Source: Clostridia bacterium
Lineage (GTDB): Bacteria > Bacillota > Clostridia > Christensenellales > Borkfalkiaceae
Assembly: GCA_017468085.1 (NCBI GenBank)
Contig: JAFUJR010000027.1
Coordinates: 1 to 64,000, forward strand
Reading direction: 5' to 3'
DNA: 64,000 nt
A program made the position numbers and the translations under genes. Under the pieces are notes generated by a model that was not told the origin of the DNA, did not search any database, and saw only the letters and a list, made by a program, of their open reading frames with translations. Below are positions 58,443 to 64,000 of the stretch, one piece after another (position 1 is the first letter of the stretch; each line of letters opens with the position of its first letter).

Positions 58443-59423
58443 ATGACGAATAAAGAATGGTTTAAGCAAGCGAAATACGGAATGATGGTACACTTCGGCT
58501 TATATTCTCTTTTATCGGGCGAATGGCAGGGGAAGAGAATGGGCGGTACGATAGCGGAATGGGCGCAGTCCTATTTCCGTATCCCCAACGCAGAGTACGA
58601 AAAACTTGCCGCGGCTTTTAATCCTATTTTCTTTAACGCGGACGAATGGGTGAGCGTCGCGCAGGACAGCGGTATGCAATATATGGTGGTAACGAGTAAG
58701 CACCACGAAGGATTTGCGCTCTATCACTCTAAGGTTGATAAATTCAACGTTGTGGACGCAACCCCTTTCAAGCGCGACGTTATCGACGAGTTGGCAAACG
58801 CCTGCGCAAAGAAGGGCATGAAGCTCGGGCTTTATTATTCGCAGGCATTGGATTGGCGTGAAAGAAACGCAGGCGGTTGGGGCGAAGAATGCGGTTTAAA
58901 CGTAGACGGTATGTCTTGGGGCAACACGTGGGATTTTCCCACGCACGAAGGCAAGGACTACGCGGAAGTATTTGAAAGAAAAATCAAACCGCAGGTCAAA
59001 GAAATTTTGACGGGGTACGGGGACTTGTGTCTTATCTGGTTCGATACGCCGCACACCATCAACGCGGCGCAATCGCGCGAGCTTTACGATATGGTCAAAA
59101 AATATCAGCCCGACTGCTTGTTAAATTCCCGTATCGGCGCGCCCGGCGTGAAATACGATTACGTGAGCTGGGGGGATAACGAAATTCCCGAAGAATATCA
59201 AGACGGAAGCCTGCTCTTTGAAACGCCCGCTACCCTCAACGATACGTGGGGATATAAGGCGTATGACCAAAACTGGAAAAGCGCGGAAGAAATCATTCGC
59301 ATCAAAAATCACCTTAACGAGCGCAACGTCAACTATTTGTTAAACGTCGGACCTGACCATCTCGGCAGAATTCCTGCCCCCAACGTGGATATTTTAAGAG
59401 AGGTTGGTAAGCGCAGTAAATAA
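58443..59423 (+). CDS. Alpha-L-fucosidase, GH29 family (catalytic domain only)
   Basis: 326 residues from the ATG at 58443 (AAGGTGAAAG upstream). No signal peptide, so it acts on imported substrate. GH29 features: KYGMMVHFGLYSLLSGEW (usual FGxFxHWG), MVVTSKHHEGFALYHSK, MKLGLYYSQALDW, the nucleophile Asp201 in LIWFDTP, and YLLNVGPDHLGRIP at the end. The protein stops with the barrel and lacks the usual C-terminal beta-sandwich (family members are mostly 430 residues or more). It is the first gene of an operon with two Gfo/Idh/MocA proteins and a surface protein. L-fucose release from host glycans is the likely role. Confidence 0.88.
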   Translation: MTNKEWFKQAKYGMMVHFGLYSLLSGEWQGKRMGGTIAEWAQSYFRIPNAEYEKLAAAFNPIFFNADEWVSVAQDSGMQYMVVTSKHHEGFALYHSKVDKFNVVDATPFKRDVIDELANACAKKGMKLGLYYSQALDWRERNAGGWGEECGLNVDGMSWGNTWDFPTHEGKDYAEVFERKIKPQVKEILTGYGDLCLIWFDTPHTINAAQSRELYDMVKKYQPDCLLNSRIGAPGVKYDYVSWGDNEIPEEYQDGSLLFETPATLNDTWGYKAYDQNWKSAEEIIRIKNHLNERNVNYLLNVGPDHLGRIPAPNVDILREVGKRSK

Positions 59424-59456
59424 AAAGCAATACGCATAAATAAGGACGTAGGGGAA

Positions 59457-61040
59457 ATGAACGAAAGAATTATCACGGTATCTATCATCGGCGTGGGATT
59501 GAGCGGCGGCGAATCCTACGGAAGATATTTTCATCAAGCAACCGATAAATATAAGATCACCGATATTTGCGATATCGACCCTACGAGATTGGCAAAATAC
59601 GGAGAAGCCTTTTCTATATCGGAGGAGCACCGATTCGCCACGGAAGAAAGTTTCTTCCAAGAAAAGCGGAGCGACTTGCTCGTCATTGCAACGATGGAAA
59701 AAACGCATAGCCGCATTGCGCGCAAGGCGTTGTATTTGGGATATGATATCATGCTCGAACAGCCCGTTTCCGAAGAACCGGACGAATTGCGTGCGCTTGT
59801 ATCCGAGGCGCGTAGGCGCAATAAAAAAATTATGGTGTGCCACGTCCTGCGCTATTCGTCCATGGTGCGCAAATTAAAAAAGATTTTAAACGGCGGTGAA
59901 ATAGGTCGGCTTATCTCGATGGACGCAACGGAAAACGTAGTCTTTTGGCACGAAGCGCACGGCTTCGTGCGCGGAAATTGGCGAAACGGTACGATTGCCA
60001 CTCCGATGATTATTTCCAAATGCTGTCATGACCTCGACTTGTTGCAATATTTCGCGGGGTGTAAATGTTCGGCGGTATCGTCTATGGGCAGCCTTGCCTT
60101 TTTTAAGGCGGAAAACGCGCCTGAAGAAAGTACGGCGCGTTGCGTGGATTGCCCGTTGGTGGACAGCTGTGTGTACAGCGCAAAAAAAATCTACGTAGAT
60201 TCTTGGAAAGAGTGGGGAAAGCCGAGCAACGTTATGCCGATGAACGCGCTGACCGATAAGCTGCCCTTGACGGAAGAGGATTTGCTAAAAGCAATTGAAG
60301 AAGGCCCTTACGGGCGGTGTGTATTCCGTTGCGATAACGACGTGGTGGACAACCAAAAGGTGGTTATGCGTTTTGAAAACGGGATCACCGCCACCCTTAA
60401 AATGGAAGCGTTCGTAAAGCACGGCGGGCGTGAATTGCGCTTTTTCGGCACGAAAGGGCATTTGGAGGTAAACGAGCCCGCTGACCGTATCACCTTGCAC
60501 AGATATTTCGGCGAGGATGAAAGCTGGTCGATTTCCTCCTTAGAGGGCAAGGACGACCACGCGCACCGCGTTCGCAAAATGATAGACACCTTTTACAACG
60601 TGCTCATTGGTGAAAACGAGGAAATCGAAACCTCTATCGACGGCGCGGTGGAAAGCCATTATATGGCAATTGCCGCAGAGGAATCCCGCCTTGGCGGCGG
60701 TAAGTTGATCGAGATTGAAAAATACCGCAACGGCAAAGCGCTTGTGAAAGAGATGCTAAACTATATTGAGGAGCATTATTTAGACGCCATTTCATTGACG
60801 TCGGTAGCAAAAGCGGTAGGATATTCCCCCGACCATTGTTCTAAAATATTGCAGTCGACGGTGGGAATGAAATTTAGAGAGTATATCAATTTTCTGCGCA
60901 TAAAACGCGCGGAAGAGATGTTGGCGGATAAAAGTTTGAAGCTGACGACATTGGAAATACTATATCGTTGCGGTTTTAACAATTCTGCGACCTATTATCG
61001 GGCGAAAAAGAAATTGGAACAAGCCAAACGGATTAAGTAA
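59457..61040 (+). CDS. Gfo/Idh/MocA domain fused to AraC-type DNA-binding domain
   Basis: 527 residues. Residues 1-425 are a full Gfo/Idh/MocA protein: Rossmann start VSIIGVGLSGGESYGRYF (GxGxxG), VCHVLRYSSM, and the substrate-site SKCCHDLDLLQYFAG. A cysteine group RCVDCPLVDSCVYSA (CxxCx5C) is also present in its paralogue. The EKP motif that carries the catalytic Lys reads LEQPVS: Gln102 against Lys102 in the neighbour. Residues about 427-522 are an AraC-type domain with two helix-turn-helices (SLTSVAKAVGYSPDHCSKIL and TTLEILYRCGFNNSATYY). The fusion point follows EKYR, where the paralogue ends EKYRA. This suggests a catalytically dead oxidoreductase acting as ligand- or NAD(H)-sensing transcription factor. 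Both domains are clear; the function is inferred. Confidence 0.85.
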   Translation: MNERIITVSIIGVGLSGGESYGRYFHQATDKYKITDICDIDPTRLAKYGEAFSISEEHRFATEESFFQEKRSDLLVIATMEKTHSRIARKALYLGYDIMLEQPVSEEPDELRALVSEARRRNKKIMVCHVLRYSSMVRKLKKILNGGEIGRLISMDATENVVFWHEAHGFVRGNWRNGTIATPMIISKCCHDLDLLQYFAGCKCSAVSSMGSLAFFKAENAPEESTARCVDCPLVDSCVYSAKKIYVDSWKEWGKPSNVMPMNALTDKLPLTEEDLLKAIEEGPYGRCVFRCDNDVVDNQKVVMRFENGITATLKMEAFVKHGGRELRFFGTKGHLEVNEPADRITLHRYFGEDESWSISSLEGKDDHAHRVRKMIDTFYNVLIGENEEIETSIDGAVESHYMAIAAEESRLGGGKLIEIEKYRNGKALVKEMLNYIEEHYLDAISLTSVAKAVGYSPDHCSKILQSTVGMKFREYINFLRIKRAEEMLADKSLKLTTLEILYRCGFNNSATYYRAKKKLEQAKRIK

Positions 61041-61073
61041 ATTAAGAAATAAAGACAAAAAAGGAAGTTTGAA

Positions 61074-62354
61074 ATGTCTAACAAGATTTTAACGGTAGCC
61101 ATCATTGGCGTCGGAGCAAGGGGCGGCGAGGCTTACGGCAGATATATACACGAAAACGCAGATAAATTCAACATAACCCATCTTTGCGACGTCAGCGAAG
61201 ATCGCTTAGAAAAATACGCGCTTGCATTCGACGTAAAAAAGGAAAACTGTTTTCTGTCCGAGGAAGAATTCTTTACGGAAAAGCGCAGCGACGTTTTGCT
61301 CATCTGTACAATGGACCGTCAACACGTAAAAATGGCGGAAAGGGCGCTTGATTTGGGGTATGACATCCTGCTCGAAAAACCCGTTTCCGACAACACGGAC
61401 GAGCTTCGCAGCTTGGTGCGCAAAGCTAACGAGGCGGGCAGGGTGATTATGGTTTGCCACGTTCTCCGTTATACGGTCATGATCAACAAATTAAAAGAGA
61501 TTATTGACGGCGGCGGCATCGGTAAGCTCGTTTCCATCGACCAAATGGAAAACGTAGGTTCTTGGCATCAGGCGCATAGCTTTGTGCGCGGCAATTGGCG
61601 CAACAGCATTGAAACCTCGCCTATGATTTTGCAAAAATGCTGTCATGATATGGACCTTTTGCAATATTTTGCAGGCGCAAAGTGTAATTCCCTTTCCTCG
61701 ATGGGTTCGCTTTTCCATTTTAAGAAGGAAAACCAACCCGAGGGCGCGTCGGATAGATGCGTAAGCTGTAAGTACGTAAATTCTTGTCCGTACAGCGCAA
61801 AGAAAATTTATATCGATATGTGGAAAGAGAGCGGTTCCCCCGATAATAGTTGGCCCATGAACGTCATCACCGACGCTTATCCCTTGACGGAAGCGGCGCT
61901 TTACAAGGCGATTGAGGAAGGTCCTTACGGCAGATGCGTCTTTGCGTGCGATAACGACGTCGTAGACAATCAAACGGTCATTATGCAATTTGAAAACGGC
62001 GTAACCGCCACCCTCAAAATGGAAGGCTTCACCAGAAAGGGTGGGCGGGATATCCGCTTCTTCGGCACGGAAGGTGAGCTTGAAATGGACGAAGAGGGCA
62101 ACTTTATCACCTTGCGCAGATTCTTCGGCGAAGAAAAGACCTGGAAGATTAACGAGCTGACGGACGACTTGGTCGGGCACGGCGGCGGCGATCACAGAAT
62201 GATAGATAAGCTCTACGAAGTGATTGCCCAGAAAAGCAAAAACGTCGATACCTGCATGGAAAACTCGGTGGAAAGTCATTATATGGCGCTTGCGGCGGAA
62301 GAATCGCGCGTAAAGGGCGGTCAGTTGGTATTTATCGAAAAATACAGAGCGTAA
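61074..62354 (+). CDS. Gfo/Idh/MocA-family oxidoreductase
   Basis: 426 residues. The NAD(P)-binding Rossmann start is VAIIGVGARGGEAYGRYI, the catalytic motif LLEKPVSDN has Lys102, and the substrate-site KCCHDMDLLQYFAGAKC is intact. It also has RCVSCKYVNSCPYSAKKIY (CxxCx5C). It is closely related along its whole length to residues 1-425 of the upstream fusion protein and more distantly to the broken gene at 6249. Its operon partner is a fucosidase, so oxidation or epimerisation of a sugar freed by the glycosidases is likely; exact substrate unknown. AAAAAGGAAG precedes the ATG. Confidence 0.9.
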   Translation: MSNKILTVAIIGVGARGGEAYGRYIHENADKFNITHLCDVSEDRLEKYALAFDVKKENCFLSEEEFFTEKRSDVLLICTMDRQHVKMAERALDLGYDILLEKPVSDNTDELRSLVRKANEAGRVIMVCHVLRYTVMINKLKEIIDGGGIGKLVSIDQMENVGSWHQAHSFVRGNWRNSIETSPMILQKCCHDMDLLQYFAGAKCNSLSSMGSLFHFKKENQPEGASDRCVSCKYVNSCPYSAKKIYIDMWKESGSPDNSWPMNVITDAYPLTEAALYKAIEEGPYGRCVFACDNDVVDNQTVIMQFENGVTATLKMEGFTRKGGRDIRFFGTEGELEMDEEGNFITLRRFFGEEKTWKINELTDDLVGHGGGDHRMIDKLYEVIAQKSKNVDTCMENSVESHYMALAAEESRVKGGQLVFIEKYRA

Positions 62355-62376
62355 GTCAAACGGCAACGCAGAAAAA

Positions 62377-62417
62377 GAGGGGTACCCCTCTTAAGGTAGT
62401 TTCCCAACTACCTTAAG
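62377..62417 (+). repeat. Two adjacent palindromes between operon genes
   Basis: GAGGGGTACCCCTC (62377-62390) is a perfect 14-bp palindrome. It shares its last base with a perfect 12-bp inverted repeat (CTTAAGGTAGTT / AACTACCTTAAG, 62390-62417, loop of 4). No T-run follows, so read-through is expected; the hairpins may protect or partly terminate the upstream mRNA. Confidence 0.7.
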
Positions 62418-62456
62418 AAAGATATCTAATAGCTTCGTGCGAATGGGAGGGATATA

Positions 62457-64000
62457 GTGGTAAAGACGGGAACGAGCAAGAAATGGACGGGAGCGATTTG
62501 CGCGGTTTGCGCATTGTTCGCGACGGTTTTCTGTTTGCTTGCAACGGGAATGAAATTCCCCCACGCAAAAGCGGAAAACGAGAACGCTATTTCCACGCAA
62601 ATAGACAGAGTGGAAACGCTGGAGGGCGTTGCGCTCACGCTCTATTTAACGCAAACCGATTATATGACGGCGGAGGAGTGGAACACCGACAGCAACGAAG
62701 GTTATAAGTGGGTGGATTCGCTTGATTATGCGGACAGAAAAAACCACAACGTACATAACGCGTTGCTCGATAAAAATTTGAGCGAGTACAATTACGGCGA
62801 ATATATTTTTGTGGACGGGGAACCGATTAAAAAGGACGAAATTACTTTCCACGCCAACCGTTTTACAAGAGTAAATACGTTGGGTATCGATTTTGCCGAC
62901 CCGGCGGCGCTTGCGAATATGCAAGAGATCACCTTTAAGGCAGGCTGTCAGTTGCCCACCCTCACCTATTCCTATTTTGGCGAAGGGGAATTTTCCTGCC
63001 TCACGATAGAGGAGGATTATTCGTTTAAAAAGCATAACGGCGTTTGGGTGCGCGCTTATCCGTTTGACGGATATGAAGAAGGAAAACTTTACGACGCGGA
63101 CGAAAAAGCGTTCTATACAAGGGAAGAAACCTCTACGTATATGGGACATAAAGAAGCGCCGATGACGTATTTCACAACGACGTTTGAAGACAACGGCTGG
63201 ATGGCGGAAAAGGGTTATACGCTTGCCTCCGTAATCGCGGAAAAAGGCGATTTGATCGTTTTGGAATTGGTAAATCCCATCAACGCAGAGGAATTTGCCG
63301 CAATCGAGCTTAACGTGTTTAGCAACGTGCCCCGTTCCTTTGTTGCGCACAATGCATACGATATTACGACAAGCAGTTTTGGTGAAGATTTGCAATTCTT
63401 CTCTCTTCCCGGCAGAGAAGCCCCGTCTTTTACGACAATTACCCTTTTGAGTGCGTACTATGCGGACGAAAACGGTATGATCGATAAATTCGTTTTTCGT
63501 ATCCTCGACGACGGCTCGTCAAATATAATGGATAATTGTTTTTACGTGGGCGCTTTCGCTTGCAACCGCTTGAATATGGTGTACGGCGACTCTTTCTTGA
63601 TTGAAGAACAGCAAGACGCCTATAACTTGACCTACCGTTTCAACGCAAAAGGTGCGTTTACGGGCGAGGAAAGTTTGGATTTATCCAAAGTTTTTATCAA
63701 TGGCGAGAGTATAGAGGCAATCAACCGCAGGGGACAGTTTGCAACGGCAAAATGGACGGCGATACACGGCGTTTACCAAATTGACGTCAGCTTGCTTAAA
63801 ACCTATCAAGGGGCGGCGGCAATCAAAAATGCAGACAACAATTTCGTAGGGAACAATATGCAAGTGGCTAAGGGGCTTGCGCTTCCCAACGGGGAAATTA
63901 TCGATAGGACTTACGCTTGCCGTATTTACGCAGGCGAAACCTTTGTCGATTACGAAATTATGGAAAGCTACGAGGATACTCGCGTTGAGGATGTGCGCGT
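62457..64000 (+). CDS. Large secreted protein, paralogue of locus family 1 (3' end outside window)
   Basis: At least 514 codons, open to the right edge, starting at the GTG at 62457 with GGGAGGGA upstream. A signal peptide (ICAVCALFATVFCLLATGM, cut near AKA at about residue 38) is followed by a beta-rich body matching the protein at 43688: TQTDYMTAEEWNTD, NRFTRVNTLGIDF, FKAGCQLPTLTYSYFGEGE, then VYQIDVSLLKTYQGAAAIKN and NADNNFVGNNM. It is expected to end in the same Cys-containing anchor, which is not visible here. It lies in the fucosidase operon, as its paralogue lies in the mannosidase operon, which suggests an outward-facing glycan-binding role specific to each locus. No enzyme motif is recognised. 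Confidence 0.75.
   Translation, partial: MVKTGTSKKWTGAICAVCALFATVFCLLATGMKFPHAKAENENAISTQIDRVETLEGVALTLYLTQTDYMTAEEWNTDSNEGYKWVDSLDYADRKNHNVHNALLDKNLSEYNYGEYIFVDGEPIKKDEITFHANRFTRVNTLGIDFADPAALANMQEITFKAGCQLPTLTYSYFGEGEFSCLTIEEDYSFKKHNGVWVRAYPFDGYEEGKLYDADEKAFYTREETSTYMGHKEAPMTYFTTTFEDNGWMAEKGYTLASVIAEKGDLIVLELVNPINAEEFAAIELNVFSNVPRSFVAHNAYDITTSSFGEDLQFFSLPGREAPSFTTITLLSAYYADENGMIDKFVFRILDDGSSNIMDNCFYVGAFACNRLNMVYGDSFLIEEQQDAYNLTYRFNAKGAFTGEESLDLSKVFINGESIEAINRRGQFATAKWTAIHGVYQIDVSLLKTYQGAAAIKNADNNFVGNNMQVAKGLALPNGEIIDRTYACRIYAGETFVDYEIMESYEDTRVEDVR

Overview
The window looks like part of a chromosome, or metagenome-assembled contig, of an uncultured spore-forming Clostridia-type Bacillota. 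The evidence is a complete spoIIA operon (spoIIAA-spoIIAB-sigF), Firmicutes-style ribosome binding sites, near-consensus TTGACA/TATAAT promoters and CCA-encoding tRNA genes. The carbohydrate gene content fits a gut commensal that forages host glycans. Christensenellales-like relatives are possible, but sequence alone cannot settle this.

Layout. 1-6.8 kb is an AT-richer, decaying accessory stretch. It holds the end of a HAD hydrolase, a GH43/GH117-like fragment, a MATE exporter behind an attenuator-like hairpin, a truncated YitT protein, a collagen-like protein flanked by direct repeats, an XRE regulator, a wrecked Nudix gene and a broken Gfo/Idh/MocA gene. 6.9-9.3 kb is a GH38 alpha-mannosidase. 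9.5-37.9 kb is mostly housekeeping: BFD ferredoxin-like protein, RNA methyltransferases, two RluA-type pseudouridine synthases, a large anchored surface protein, an ABC-FtsX transporter, an ArsR-controlled metal P-type ATPase, rdgB, yfcE, an aldose epimerase relative, a Na/Pi transporter, tRNA-Asp and tRNA-CAT, spoIIA, a CPBP protease, rlmH, an M14 peptidase, tadA, prs, pth, mfd and a foldase-like lipoprotein. 38-40 kb has a PH-like membrane protein and a second MATE exporter.

40.3-54.2 kb is a glycan-utilisation locus. A GntR/LacI-type regulator is divergent from a putative glycosidase (DUF6259-like), a large surface protein, an (alpha/alpha)6-barrel lipoprotein, a CUT1 sugar importer without its own ATPase, and a GH92 alpha-mannosidase. 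With the GH38 enzyme this suggests uptake and trimming of mannose-containing glycans. 54.4-57.5 kb carries an esterase-like hydrolase and small genes. 57.6-58.1 kb has one intact tRNA-Glu plus two decayed copies interrupted by a dispersed repeat.

58.4-64 kb is a second glycan operon: a short GH29 alpha-fucosidase, a Gfo/Idh/MocA domain fused to an AraC-type DNA-binding domain, an unfused paralogue, and a second large surface protein paralogous to the one in the mannose locus, cut by the window end. The fused protein has Gln where its paralogue has the catalytic Lys of the EKP motif. It may therefore be an oxidoreductase turned into a ligand- or NAD-sensing transcription factor, and it is the most novel item here. 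Other notable items are a repeat family associated with tRNA genes and three genes whose start codons sit at or within a few bases of the predicted transcription start (leaderless candidates).
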